64,000 bases of DNA, taken from contig JAJZBI010000002.1 in assembly GCA_021798985.1 (NCBI GenBank), forward strand, positions 115,039 to 179,038, read 5' to 3'. Each line of letters starts with the position of its first letter. Position 1 is the stretch's first letter. The stretch is from Actinomycetes bacterium. GTDB taxonomy: Bacteria; Actinomycetota; Acidimicrobiia; Acidimicrobiales; Bog-793. Under the pieces are notes generated by a model, which was not told the DNA's origin, ran no database searches, and saw only the letters and a list, made by a program, of their open reading frames with translations. The position numbers and the translations under genes are program-made. Positions 40,590-49,237 of this stretch are shown here, one piece after another.

Positions 40590-41873
40590 TCAATCCGGGG
40601 CTGCCATCCCGTACTGGCGCCGCCACCCGGCCGGCAGCATCTCCTCGAGCACGTCGTCGACCGTGATCTGTCCGAGCATCTTGCCTTCGGCGTCGATCAC
40701 CGGCGCGACGGCGAGGTTGTAGTCCGTCATCTTGCGGACCACCTCGTGCAGGTCCGCGTCGGGCGCCAGCGCAGCGGGATCGGTACGCGACAGGGTCGAG
40801 ACGCTGGCCCCGGGGTTGGCGCGCAGCAGATCGACCACGAGCGCCGTGCCGCACAGGCGGCCGGCGGTGTCGGTGACATAGACCACGCCCGAGGCCTCCG
40901 GCGGCGCGTCCGAGGCGCGCACCGCGCTCAGCCCGTCGGCGACCGTGGCGGTCGAGGGCACCTCCACGAAGTCCGGGTTCATCAATCCGCCTGCCGTCTG
41001 GGGGTGGTAGTTGAGCAGCTTCCACAGCTTGCGCTGCTTGCTCGGCGGCATCTGCTGGAGGATCGGCAGGCGGCGCTCCTGGGCGAGCTCGGTCAGCAGG
41101 TCGACGGCGTCGTCGGGCGCCATCCGGGCGAGCAGGCGCGCCGCCTCCTCGTCCGAGCGCGCCTCGAGGAACTCGATCTGGCGCTCGGGCTCGAGCTCCT
41201 CAAAGACGTCCGCCTCGAGCTCGCGGTCGGCGCCCACGGCGCGGATGATCTCCTCGCCCTCTTCGTGCGAGGCCGCCTCGACGAGGTCCGCCAGCTGCGC
41301 GGGGTGCAGCCGGGCGAGCTTTCGGAACGGGATCTGCAGGCGAGCCGTCGGTACATGGGCGACGAAGGGCTGGATGTCGGCCCAGTCGATCACGCCCGCC
41401 GGACGGACGCGCTTGCGCAGCGAGCGCGGCAGCAGCCGACGGTAGACGGGCCGGGCCGAGGGGTCGACCCCGATCACCTCCCAACGGCCTCGGATGTCGG
41501 CGAGCTCGATCTCGTTCGCCCGCACGAGCCGCCCGCTGTGGATGTGGATGAGGTGGCGCGCCGCCAGGTCGCGGGACAGCAGCACCTCGCCGGGACGGCG
41601 CTCGAAGGCCTCGAGCGGCTCGGGGTCGCCGGAAAGCAGGATCTCCTCGCAGCTCAACGAGGCGAGCAGGTCGACGTGGATGAAGCGGTCCTCGTCGTCG
41701 ATCTTGACGACGAGCCCCGACACCGGCGGGTAGCCGACCGACTCGATGCCGACGATCAAGTCGACGAGCTCGCCGACCCGTCGGCCTTCCGGCGTGAGCA
41801 CGTCGCCGCCGAGCACGCAGGACAGGTGCAAGACGTGTGGGCTGCTACTAGGAGGCTGGGCGTCTTCAGACAC
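40590..41873 (-). CDS. Soluble MgtE N-domain/CBS protein with PRC-barrel region
   Basis: The 427-residue protein has no membrane segment. Residues about 15-170 are PRC-barrel-like (GRRVGELVDLIVGIE, LLSRDLAARHLIHIHSGRLV). Then comes the MgtE superhelical N domain (LHPAQLADLVEAASHEEGEE, LLARMAPDDAVDLLTELAQE, NYHPQTAGGLMNPDFVEVPS) and a CBS pair (VVYVTDTAGRLCGTALVVDL, VVRKMTDYNLAVAPVIDAEG). In MgtE channels these domains sense cytosolic Mg2+ and gate the pore; here the pore domain is missing. The next gene is the M-box-controlled NRAMP-related transporter, which it may regulate (inference). Confidence 0.87.
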   Translation of the reverse strand: MSEDAQPPSSSPHVLHLSCVLGGDVLTPEGRRVGELVDLIVGIESVGYPPVSGLVVKIDDEDRFIHVDLLASLSCEEILLSGDPEPLEAFERRPGEVLLSRDLAARHLIHIHSGRLVRANEIELADIRGRWEVIGVDPSARPVYRRLLPRSLRKRVRPAGVIDWADIQPFVAHVPTARLQIPFRKLARLHPAQLADLVEAASHEEGEEIIRAVGADRELEADVFEELEPERQIEFLEARSDEEAARLLARMAPDDAVDLLTELAQERRLPILQQMPPSKQRKLWKLLNYHPQTAGGLMNPDFVEVPSTATVADGLSAVRASDAPPEASGVVYVTDTAGRLCGTALVVDLLRANPGASVSTLSRTDPAALAPDADLHEVVRKMTDYNLAVAPVIDAEGKMLGQITVDDVLEEMLPAGWRRQYGMAAPD

Positions 41874-41955
41874 CGAGACGAGCTTACCGTCTCAGCTCGC
41901 GTGCCAACACCACGGCGGGGACGGTGGCCACAGCACCGCAAGCTAGCCTGGCGCC

Positions 41956-43158
41956 GTGCGCGCCCTGCTCGTTGAGAACATCCATCCCGACGCCGTCCCC
42001 GTGCTGCAGTCCGCCGGAGTCGAGGTCGAGACGCTAAAGAAGGCGCTGAGCGAGGGCGAGCTCGTCGAACGGCTCGCCGGGGTCCACCTGCTCGGGATCC
42101 GGTCTCGTACCCATGTCACCGAGGCGGTCCTCGACGCCGCCCCGGACCTGCTCGGAATCGGCGCCTTCTGCATCGGCACCAACCAGATCGACCTCGCGGC
42201 CGCCTCCGAGCGCGGCGTCGCGGTCTTCAACGCCCCGTTCTCCAACACCCGCAGCGTTGTCGAACTGGCGATCTCGGAGATGATCGCCCTCACCCGGCGC
42301 CTCAGTGAGAAGAACACCCAGATGCACGCCGGGGTGTGGGACAAGTCCGCCAACGGCAGCCACGAGATCCGTGGACGGCGCCTCGGCATCATCGGCTACG
42401 GCAACATCGGGAGCCAGCTCTCGGTGATCGCCGAGAACCTCGGCATGCGCGTCGCGTTCTACGACACCACCGACAAGCTGGCGCTCGGCAACGCACGCGC
42501 CTTCGGCTCGATGGACGAGCTGTTGGAGTGGGCGGACATCGTCACCTTGCACGTCGACGGGCGCCCCGAGAACCGGATGATGTTCGGCGCCGAGCAGTTC
42601 GCGAAGATGCGCGAGGGCGCCATCTTCTTGAACCTCTCGCGCGGCTTCATCGTCGACCACGGCGCCTTGAAGGCCGAGCTCGAGTCCGGGCGGCTCGCCG
42701 GCGCCGCCGTCGATGTCTTCCCCAAAGAGCCCGCGAGCAGCGACGAGCCCTTCGTCTCGGAGCTGCGCGGCCTGCCGAACGTCATCCTCACACCCCACGT
42801 CGGCGGGTCGACCGAGGAGGCCCAGCAAGACATCGGCGCCTTCGTCGGCACCAAGGTCGCGCGCTATCTCACCGAGGGCGTCACCTCGCTGTCGGTGAAC
42901 CTGCCCAACCTCGACCTGCCGGCTCCCGCGGGCGGCTGGCGCATCCTCTACATCCACCGCAACGTCCCGGGGGCGCTCGCCGACATCAACTCGCTCGTCG
43001 CCCAGCACGGCATCAACGTCGAGGGCCAGTTCCTCGGCACCCACGCCCACACCGGCTACGTCATCACCGACGTGGCCACCGAGCCCCCCGAGGACCTCCT
43101 CGACGGCCTCAACAAGCTCGAGGCGACCATCCGGCTCCGCATCGTCGCCTTCGACTGA
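41956..43158 (+). CDS. serA: D-3-phosphoglycerate dehydrogenase
   Basis: The 400-residue enzyme is the first committed step of serine synthesis. It has the NAD-binding GRRLGIIGYGNIGSQLSVIA, catalytic Arg/Glu/His positions in NLSRGFIVD, DVFPKEPAS and TPHVGGSTEEAQ, and a C-terminal ACT domain (LYIHRNVPGALADINSLVAQ). It is the E. coli-like short form without the extra intervening domain of mycobacterial SerA. GTG at 41956 follows TAGCCT (41944-41949) by 6 nt, a leaderless promoter candidate. Confidence 0.93.
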   Translation: MRALLVENIHPDAVPVLQSAGVEVETLKKALSEGELVERLAGVHLLGIRSRTHVTEAVLDAAPDLLGIGAFCIGTNQIDLAAASERGVAVFNAPFSNTRSVVELAISEMIALTRRLSEKNTQMHAGVWDKSANGSHEIRGRRLGIIGYGNIGSQLSVIAENLGMRVAFYDTTDKLALGNARAFGSMDELLEWADIVTLHVDGRPENRMMFGAEQFAKMREGAIFLNLSRGFIVDHGALKAELESGRLAGAAVDVFPKEPASSDEPFVSELRGLPNVILTPHVGGSTEEAQQDIGAFVGTKVARYLTEGVTSLSVNLPNLDLPAPAGGWRILYIHRNVPGALADINSLVAQHGINVEGQFLGTHAHTGYVITDVATEPPEDLLDGLNKLEATIRLRIVAFD

Positions 43159-43244
43159 GCGAGGAATTCTCCCGCCGGACGGCGCGATGAACACGCGTCG
43201 CGCGTAGCATCGAACTCACCAGCAAGACGGCAGGGAGGTGCGCG

Positions 43245-43802
43245 TTGCCCGGAGCCTTCGCCGGAGCAGGGACGATAGGCATGCACGAGCTGCCCCTGTT
43301 CTGGCTGGCGGCGCTCGTGTCACGCGCCGGGCTCGTGCTCTTGTTCGTGGCGCTGATCCTGGCGCTGCGCCGGCGGCGCCCGCAGCGCCCCGCCGTGCCC
43401 GCACCGCTCCCCCACGCACGCACCACCTCGACGGCCGGGCCGATCCTCGCCTCGGACGCCGAGCGCGACGCCACCGCCGGTCAGCTGTCCGAGGCGATCG
43501 CCGAGGGGCGGCTCGGCATCGACGAGGGGCGCCAGCGCATCGACGCCGCGCTGCGCGCTCGCCATCGCCACGAGCTCGCCACGCTGACCGCCGACCTTCC
43601 GCCGCCCAGTCGCGCGGCGGGCCCGCCACCGATGCGCTCGTCGCGTTGGCCGGTGGCGGCGATCGGCGGGGGCGCGCTCGTCCTGTGGGCCTTCGTCCTC
43701 GCCGGCGCGGCCAGCTCGGGGGCCAACGTGGCGGTGCTGCTCGTCGCGGCGCTCGCCATCCTCGCGATCGCGCGCTCGCGGCGCCGCCGCGCCGAGCGCT
43801 GA
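43245..43802 (+). CDS. DUF1707-domain membrane protein
   Basis: About 185 residues: an N-terminal hydrophobic segment (LFWLAALVSRAGLVLLFVAL), a DUF1707 (SHOCT-like) domain at about 68-120 with ASDAERDATAGQLSEAIAEG and RIDAALRARHRHELATLTAD, and two C-terminal hydrophobic segments. The function of DUF1707 is unknown; it is common in actinobacterial membrane proteins. TTG at 43245 follows GGGAGG by 8 nt; ATG at 43281 is an alternative. Confidence 0.75.
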   Translation: MPGAFAGAGTIGMHELPLFWLAALVSRAGLVLLFVALILALRRRRPQRPAVPAPLPHARTTSTAGPILASDAERDATAGQLSEAIAEGRLGIDEGRQRIDAALRARHRHELATLTADLPPPSRAAGPPPMRSSRWPVAAIGGGALVLWAFVLAGAASSGANVAVLLVAALAILAIARSRRRRAER

Positions 43803-43811
43803 GGCGGCGCG

Positions 43812-44312
43812 ATGGACACCCTGCACCCACCGCTGCACACCCACCACTACCGCGCCCGGTGCAGCTGGAGCGGCTCGACGGCGGGCGGCTATGAGCACTA
43901 CGACCGCAACCATGAGGTGGTGATCGAGGGCCAGCACCTCGACTGCTCCGCCGACCCGGCCTTTCGCGGCGACGCCATGCAGCTCAACCCCGAGCAGCTG
44001 CTCCTTGCGGCAGCCGCCTCCTGCCAGCTGTTGAGCTTCCTCGCCGCCGCGGCGCGCGCCCGGGTCACCGTGCTCGCCTACCGTGACGACGCCGAGGCCG
44101 AGATGCGCGATGAGGAGGGTCCGATGCACCTCAACGCGATCATCTTGCGCCCGCGCATCACCGTGGCGCCCGGCACGAGCGTCGAGCGCGTGCTCCACCT
44201 CGTCGAGGTCGCCCATCGCGAGTGCTTCATCGCCAACTCGCTGCGCAGCGAGCAGCGGATCGAGCCCTCGGTGCGAGTCGCCGGCGCCGGCACCACCAGC
44301 GCCCGGCCGTGA
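43812..44312 (+). CDS. OsmC-family peroxiredoxin-like protein
   Basis: The 166-residue protein has the two family cysteines in AAAASCQLLSFLAAAARA (about residue 73) and AHRECFIANSL (about 138), as in OsmC/Ohr thiol peroxidases, together with LNPEQLLLAA. The HLDCSADPAFRGD segment is typical of the OsmC subfamily. It detoxifies organic hydroperoxides with a thiol reductant. It is 9 nt after the DUF1707 gene. Confidence 0.87.
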   Translation: MDTLHPPLHTHHYRARCSWSGSTAGGYEHYDRNHEVVIEGQHLDCSADPAFRGDAMQLNPEQLLLAAAASCQLLSFLAAAARARVTVLAYRDDAEAEMRDEEGPMHLNAIILRPRITVAPGTSVERVLHLVEVAHRECFIANSLRSEQRIEPSVRVAGAGTTSARP

Positions 44313-44411
44313 CCAGCGGTGGCACCGGGGCTCGATCAGCTCCTGATCGCCCCCAGTGCCACCGGCTCAAGCCGAACGGCTTGCCCCCGAGACGTCGCCG
44401 CCGTCACCGGC

Positions 44412-45383
44412 TCACCAGGCGTAGTGCTCGGGGGCCGTGCGGTAGCCGGGGAAGATCTCGTTCAGGCGCTCCAGTGCGGCGGGCTCGAGGCGCACGGTGA
44501 GGGCGCGAAGCGCCGCGTCGAGGTGCTCGCGGGTGCGCGGTCCGACGATCGGCGCGGTCACCGCCGGCTGGTGGAGCAGCCAGGCGAGGGCCACGTCGCC
44601 CGGCTCGTGGCCGAGCTCGGCGCAGTAGTCCTCGTACGCCTCGATCTGGGGCCGCATGCGCTCGACGGTCTCCGCGGCGCGGCCCTCGAGGCGCCGCTTG
44701 CCCTCGCGCTGCTTGCGCAGCACGCCACCGAGGAGCCCGCCCTGCAGCGGTGACCATGGGATGACCCCGATGCCGAGGTGCTCGGCCGCCGGCAGGACCT
44801 CGAGCTCGACCTCGCGCACGACGAGGTTGTAGATCGACTGCTCGCTGACGAGGCCCGTGTCGTTGCGCTTGGCGGCCTCAGCCTGCGCCTCGGCGAGGTG
44901 CCAGCCGGCGAAGTTGCTGCTGCCGACATAGAGGATCTTGCCCTGCGCGACTGCGACCTCGATCGCCTGCCAGATCTCCTCCCAGGGCGTCTCGCGGTCG
45001 ATGTGGTGGAACTGGTAGAGATCGATGTAGTCGGTCTGCAGGCGCTTCAGGCTCGCATCGAGTGCCCGGCGGATGTTGAGCGCCGAGAGCTTGGACTCAT
45101 TCGGCCACTGCCCCATCGCCCCGTACAGCTTGGTGGCGAGCACCGTCTTCTCGCGCCGACCGCCGCCCTTGGCGAAGTAGCGGCCGATGATCTGCTCGGT
45201 CGCGCCCGGGCCGAGCTCGCCGCCGTAGCGGTTCGCGGTGTCGAAAAAATTGATCCCGGCATCATGCGCCGCGTCCATGATGGCGTGCGAGTCGTCCTCG
45301 CTCGTGAGCGGGCCGAAATTCATCGTGCCAAGGCAGATGCGGCTGACGCTCAGCCCCGAACGTCCAAGATGGGTGTAGTCCAT
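44412..45383 (-). CDS. Aldo/keto reductase
   Basis: The 323-residue (alpha/beta)8-barrel NADPH oxidoreductase has MDYTHLGRSGLSVSRICLGT, the catalytic Asp-Tyr in NFFDTANRYGG, Lys in VLATKLYG and His in LYQFHHIDRE; the C-terminal cofactor site is VTAPIVGPRTREHLDAAL. It belongs to the AKR group of general-stress/YajO-like enzymes. Substrate unknown. Confidence 0.9.
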   Translation of the reverse strand: MDYTHLGRSGLSVSRICLGTMNFGPLTSEDDSHAIMDAAHDAGINFFDTANRYGGELGPGATEQIIGRYFAKGGGRREKTVLATKLYGAMGQWPNESKLSALNIRRALDASLKRLQTDYIDLYQFHHIDRETPWEEIWQAIEVAVAQGKILYVGSSNFAGWHLAEAQAEAAKRNDTGLVSEQSIYNLVVREVELEVLPAAEHLGIGVIPWSPLQGGLLGGVLRKQREGKRRLEGRAAETVERMRPQIEAYEDYCAELGHEPGDVALAWLLHQPAVTAPIVGPRTREHLDAALRALTVRLEPAALERLNEIFPGYRTAPEHYAW

Positions 45384-45544
45384 AGGCCGGGCCTACTACC
45401 TTGCACCGGCCCCTGTCGAGCGCGCCAGGCCCGGCGCCGCGCACCCCGCCCGGCACAGCGGGCCGATCGCGCCCCTCCAACACCGATAGGGAACGCCGCC
45501 CGCGCACGGCTGGACCGGTGGTGCGAGGTCGTGCACGGCCCAGA

Positions 45545-46234
45545 TCAGCGCGCCTGCACGGTCTCTTCGAGCGGCGGGTGCACGAGCGCCACCGGCCGGT
45601 GTCGCCGCCAGCCGAGGCCGTAGGCCATGAGGTGCGCGGCGGCGTCGATCACAAAGACGGCGCCGCAGCCGACGAGCACGCCGCCGATGACGTCGGTCGG
45701 ATAGTGCCAGCGCAACACGAGCACGGCCCAACCGGTGCCGACCAGTCCGGCCAGCGCAACCAGGCCGACCAGCGGTCGGAGCAGGCGCGGCGCCACCACG
45801 TACAAGGCGGCAGCGACCGCCGCGACGGCCGTGATCGTGCCGGAGGGGTAGGTGTAGCCCCCGCTCCCGATGGCTCGGCCCACCATCGGCTTGGCGACCC
45901 GCTCGGTGACGAGCACCGCCGCGATCGGCGCCGCCGCGCAGGCGAGGGCGCGCACCCAGTCCCGCCAGATCGCCACGAGGAAGGACAGCGCGACCCCCAC
46001 GAGCAGGCCGTCGAGCGAGCCGAGCTTGACGAGGTCGTTCGCCAGGCGCGAGGTCGGGTCGGCCGCCAGGCGCCAGAAGCCGGCGGCGTCGAGGCGGTTC
46101 TCCTCGGGATGCTTGGCGAGCAGGTAGCCCGCCAGCGCGGCGCCGGCGAGCAGGCCGATGCCCAGCACGAGCTCGCTGGCCGACCACCACGGCGACGGCA
46201 CCTCGCGCCCGCGCCGGTGTGCTGCGCGGCTCAT
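45545..46234 (-). CDS. PAP2-superfamily membrane phosphatase, variant motif
   Basis: The 229-residue protein has six hydrophobic segments and the PAP2 phosphatase signatures: VAKPMVGRAI (motif 1, K...R), YPSGTITA (motif 2) and LRWHYPTDVIGG (motif 3, R...HxxxD). Motif 2 normally reads PSGH; the His is replaced by Thr, which could weaken activity. Related enzymes dephosphorylate lipid phosphates such as undecaprenyl diphosphate. ATG at 46234 follows TAGCCT (46241-46246, minus strand) by 6 nt. Confidence 0.82.
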   Translation of the reverse strand: MSRAAHRRGREVPSPWWSASELVLGIGLLAGAALAGYLLAKHPEENRLDAAGFWRLAADPTSRLANDLVKLGSLDGLLVGVALSFLVAIWRDWVRALACAAAPIAAVLVTERVAKPMVGRAIGSGGYTYPSGTITAVAAVAAALYVVAPRLLRPLVGLVALAGLVGTGWAVLVLRWHYPTDVIGGVLVGCGAVFVIDAAAHLMAYGLGWRRHRPVALVHPPLEETVQAR

Positions 46235-46303
46235 GGGCTCAGGCTAGACAGCCCAGCCTGTCGCCCGGTGTCAGCGGCGCCGCACCGCCCTATGCTCGCC
46301 CGC

Positions 46304-46807
46304 GTGACCCCACCTGACCTCGACGGCATCTTCGGCACCGACATCCACGCGCTCGACGGCGCGCCGATGGACCTCGCGGCGCTGCGCGACCGGGCGCTGC
46401 TGATCGTCAACGTCGCCTCGCGCTGCGGGCTCACGCCGCAGTACCGGGGGCTCGAGGAGCTGCACGAGCGCTACGGCGAGCGCGGCCTCACGGTCCTCGG
46501 GGTGCCCTGCAACCAGTTCGGCGACCAAGAGCCGGGAAGCCCCGAGGAGATCGCCACGTTCTGCTCGACGACCTACGGCGTCACCTTCCCGATGACCGAG
46601 AAGATCGAGGTGAACGGGCCGGGGCGCCACCCGCTCTACCAGCACCTCACCGCCGTACCCGATGCCGAGGGCGAGGCCGGCGACATCCAGTGGAACTTCG
46701 AGAAGTTCCTCGTCGCGCCGAGCGGCCAGATCGCGCGCTTTCGTCCTCGCGTCGAGCCGGATGCCGCCGAGGTCCTGGCGGCGATCGACGCCGCCCTTGG
46801 CTCCTGA
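46304..46807 (+). CDS. Glutathione peroxidase-family thiol peroxidase
   Basis: About 167 residues with the catalytic triad of the GPx family: Cys in NVASRCGLTPQY, Gln in CNQFGDQEPGS and Trp in IQWNFEKFLV. Bacterial cysteine GPx enzymes usually use thioredoxin. GTG at 46304 has TATGCT ending 7 nt upstream and is taken as a leaderless start; ATG at 46292 would lie within that box. It overlaps the next gene by 11 nt. Confidence 0.88.
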   Translation: MTPPDLDGIFGTDIHALDGAPMDLAALRDRALLIVNVASRCGLTPQYRGLEELHERYGERGLTVLGVPCNQFGDQEPGSPEEIATFCSTTYGVTFPMTEKIEVNGPGRHPLYQHLTAVPDAEGEAGDIQWNFEKFLVAPSGQIARFRPRVEPDAAEVLAAIDAALGS

Positions 46808-47684
46808 GCCGGCGCGGCCGCCGGGGCCGCTGCTGGCCATCGAGGATCCCGGCGACGAGCGCCTCGGCGACTATCGTCGCCTGAAAGACCCCGCCGCGCG
46901 CGCCGTGATCGAGCAGGGCGGCGGCATCTTCACCATCGAAGGCCGCCTCGCGGTGGCGAACGCGTTGGCGGCCGGAATCGAGTTCTGTTCACTGCTCGTC
47001 GAGGACCGGCGGGCCGGCGCGCTCTCCGGCCTCATCGACGCCCTGTCAGCGACCGGGGCGCCGATCTACCTGGCGTCGCAGCCGGTCATCGCCGCGACCG
47101 TCGGCTTCCCGCTGCATCGCGGCGTCGTGGCCACGGCGCGCCGGCCTACCCCGCGCCGGTTCGCCGAGCTCGTCGCCGAGGCGGCCGCCGGCCCTGCGCC
47201 CGCTCGGTTGGTCCTCGCCGAGGGACTCAACGACCACGAGAACCTCGGCGCCCTCTTCCGCAACGCCGCGGCCTTTGGGGCGAGCGCCGTGCTGCTCGAT
47301 CCGACCTGCGCGGACCCGCTCTACCGCCGCTCGGTACGCGTCTCGCTCGGCCATGTCTGCTCGGTGCCCTTCGCGCGCCTCGAGCCGTGGCCCGACGGCC
47401 TGTCGCTGCTGAGGCGCCACGACATCGCCGTCGTCGCGCTCGCACCGCCCGCGCCGGCGCACCGCCAGCCCGGCGCGGCGAGCCCCGGCCTCGCCGAGCT
47501 CGCCGTGCGCCGTTGCCGGCATGCCGGCATCGCGCTCGCCGTCGGAGCCGAGGGGCCCGGCCTGTCGCCGGCCGTGCTCGAGCGCGCGGACCTCGTGGTC
47601 GCCATCCCGATGGCGCCGGGCGTGGACTCGCTCAACGTCGCCACTGCGGCGGCCATCGCCCTCTATGAGCTGGCGGTGCGCTGA
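46797..47684 (+). CDS. SpoU/TrmH-family RNA 2'-O-methyltransferase
   Basis: About 295 residues: an N-terminal substrate-binding region (IFTIEGRLAVANALAAG) and the SPOUT knot with motif 1 ENLGALFRNAAAFGASAVLL, motif 2 AVGAEGPGLSPAVLERAD and motif 3 IPMAPGVDSLNVATAAAIAL. It probably methylates ribose in rRNA or tRNA; the target is undefined. TTG at 46797 overlaps the end of the peroxidase gene, indicating coupling. It converges with the SDR gene with a 22-nt overlap. Confidence 0.87.
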   Translation: MAPEPARPPGPLLAIEDPGDERLGDYRRLKDPAARAVIEQGGGIFTIEGRLAVANALAAGIEFCSLLVEDRRAGALSGLIDALSATGAPIYLASQPVIAATVGFPLHRGVVATARRPTPRRFAELVAEAAAGPAPARLVLAEGLNDHENLGALFRNAAAFGASAVLLDPTCADPLYRRSVRVSLGHVCSVPFARLEPWPDGLSLLRRHDIAVVALAPPAPAHRQPGAASPGLAELAVRRCRHAGIALAVGAEGPGLSPAVLERADLVVAIPMAPGVDSLNVATAAAIALYELAVR

Positions 47685-48448
47685 GCGCGGAACTCGGCCA
47701 AGAAGGTGGTGAACTCGCTCGCCACAAGGCGCGCTCCGGTGAGCCCGGCGGCCTCGTCGCTGGCGAGGAAGACGATCGGTGGGCCCATGATCGCGGGGTC
47801 GAGCAGCTGGCGCCGGGGCGCCACGTCGTCAGGGATCATCCCGGTGCGCGTCGCCCCACCCGGCGCCAGCAGGTTGACCTGCACGCCGTGGGGACGCAGG
47901 TCCTCGGTCATGATCAAGCTGAGCGACTCCGCGCCCGCCCGGGAGGGGCCGTAGGGGACGAAGCCGCGCCGCCGCATCGTCTCGTGGTTCATTGTCACGT
48001 TCACGATGCGCCCCGACCCGGCCGCCGCCATCGCCGGCGCGAAGGCGCGCGCCACGTGGAAGTAGCCCGTGAGGTTGGTCGCGATCACATCGGCAAAGGA
48101 CGCCGGCTCGACGGAGAAGAAGGGCTCGGGCGCGTCGAAAAAGCGCGGGTTGACCGTGCGCATCCCGATGCCGGCGTTGTTGACCACGAGATCGACGCCG
48201 CCCAGCCGGCCCAGCAGCTCGTCGGCGATGCGCGCCACGCTGTCGGCGTCGCGCACGTCCATGGCGGCAGCAACGCAGCGCCCCGGTGCCGTCGCCGAGA
48301 GCTCGGAGCAGACCGCGTCGAGGCGCGCGCTCGGCCGGGCCGCCACGGCGACGGTCGCGCCGGCGAGCAGCAGGGCTCGCGCCATCGCCTCGCCAAGTCC
48401 GCTCGTGGCGCCCGTGACCACGGCCCGGATCCCGCTCAGCTCGGCCAT
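47663..48448 (-). CDS. Short-chain dehydrogenase/reductase, atypical active site
   Basis: The 261-residue Rossmann enzyme has AVVTGATSGLGEAMARALLL (TGxxxGxG), MDVRDADSV, and VVNNAGIGM. The catalytic Tyr is present in VPYGPSRAGAESLSL, but the usual YxxxK lysine is Arg (YGPSR), and the Ser normally about 13 residues before Tyr is not obvious in VTMNHETMRRRGF. It may be a low-activity or specialised SDR. ATG at 48448 has TAGCAT (48456-48461, minus strand) ending 7 nt upstream. Confidence 0.83.
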   Translation of the reverse strand: MAELSGIRAVVTGATSGLGEAMARALLLAGATVAVAARPSARLDAVCSELSATAPGRCVAAAMDVRDADSVARIADELLGRLGGVDLVVNNAGIGMRTVNPRFFDAPEPFFSVEPASFADVIATNLTGYFHVARAFAPAMAAAGSGRIVNVTMNHETMRRRGFVPYGPSRAGAESLSLIMTEDLRPHGVQVNLLAPGGATRTGMIPDDVAPRRQLLDPAIMGPPIVFLASDEAAGLTGARLVASEFTTFLAEFRAQRTASS

Positions 48449-48526
48449 CTTGACGATGCTAGGAGCCCGCCGGGCGAGCAGCGTGGCGGGCTCCCACCGC
48501 GTCGTCGGCTTTGCCATGCTTTGGCC

Positions 48527-49162
48527 ATGGCCCGCCGCCCCGCCCCCCGCCGGCCGGCCGGCCTCGTGCTCGCGCCCGGCGCCGGGGCCGGACGCGACCA
48601 TCCCGGCCTGCTCGCCCTCGAGGCCGGCGCGGCCCCCCTCGGGATCGCGGTGGCCCGCATCGATTTCCCCTACCGACTCGCCGGCCGGCGCGCGCCGGAT
48701 CGGCCGGCGGTGCTCATCGAAACCGTGGAGCGCGCCGCCCAAGGGCTCGCGGCCGAGCTCGGCGTCAGCGCGGACGCGATCGCGCTCGGCGGCCGCTCGA
48801 TGGGCGGGCGCATCTGCTCGATGGCGGTCGCGGCCGGCTTGCCGGCCGCCGCGCTGGTCCTCGTCAGCTATCCCCTGCACCCGCCCGGCCGGGCCGATCG
48901 GCTGCGCAGCGAACACTTCCCGGCGCTCTTGCTCCCCTGCCTGTTCGTGTCGGGCGACCGGGATGCCTTCGCCACGCCAGCCGAGCTCTCCGAGGCGGTG
49001 CGCGCCATCCCCGGCCCGGTCACCCATGAGGTGATCGCCGGCGGCGACCACGGGCTTCGTCGGCGCGAGGGGCTCGCCGCCGAGCGCGTGGCCACCTGGT
49101 TGGAGGCCCTCGGCCCGCCAAACCTGAGCGTCGGTACCGCCCCGCCCCGGCGTGTTCGTTAG
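48527..49162 (+). CDS. Alpha/beta hydrolase (KANL3/TEX30-like)
   Basis: The 211-residue protein opens GLVLAPGAGAGRDHPGLLAL, has the nucleophile elbow GGRSMGGRICSM (Ser), Asp in FVSGDRDAFATP and His in GGDHGLRRREGL. Family members are serine hydrolases of unknown substrate. ATG at 48527 lacks a Shine-Dalgarno. Its stop codon TAG (49160-49162) is also the start of the -10 box of the following transcript. Confidence 0.83.
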   Translation: MARRPAPRRPAGLVLAPGAGAGRDHPGLLALEAGAAPLGIAVARIDFPYRLAGRRAPDRPAVLIETVERAAQGLAAELGVSADAIALGGRSMGGRICSMAVAAGLPAAALVLVSYPLHPPGRADRLRSEHFPALLLPCLFVSGDRDAFATPAELSEAVRAIPGPVTHEVIAGGDHGLRRREGLAAERVATWLEALGPPNLSVGTAPPRRVR

Positions 49163-49165
49163 GCT
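49160..49165 (+). promoter_or_regulatory. -10 box of the phosphatase transcript
   Basis: TAGGCT, whose TAG is the upstream gene's stop codon, ends 6 nt before an ATG at 49172 that opens a 21-codon leader frame. Confidence 0.45.
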
Positions 49166-49171
49166 GACCCG

Positions 49172-49237
49172 ATGGATCCCCGAGGCACGAACGGCCATGC
49201 CCCCCGGGGAACAAAGCGACGCCGGCGCGGCCGGTGA
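49172..49237 (+). CDS. Putative leader peptide coupled to the SpoIIE phosphatase gene
   Basis: A 21-codon frame starts MDPRGTNGHAP and ends KRRRRGR-stop. It begins 7 nt after a -10-like box, so it could be translated from a leaderless mRNA. Its TGA overlaps the GTG start at 49234 (GTGA), the usual geometry of translational coupling. The peptide is strongly basic. It may let ribosomes reach a gene that has no Shine-Dalgarno; expression is not proven. Confidence 0.4.
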   Translation: MDPRGTNGHAPRGTKRRRRGR

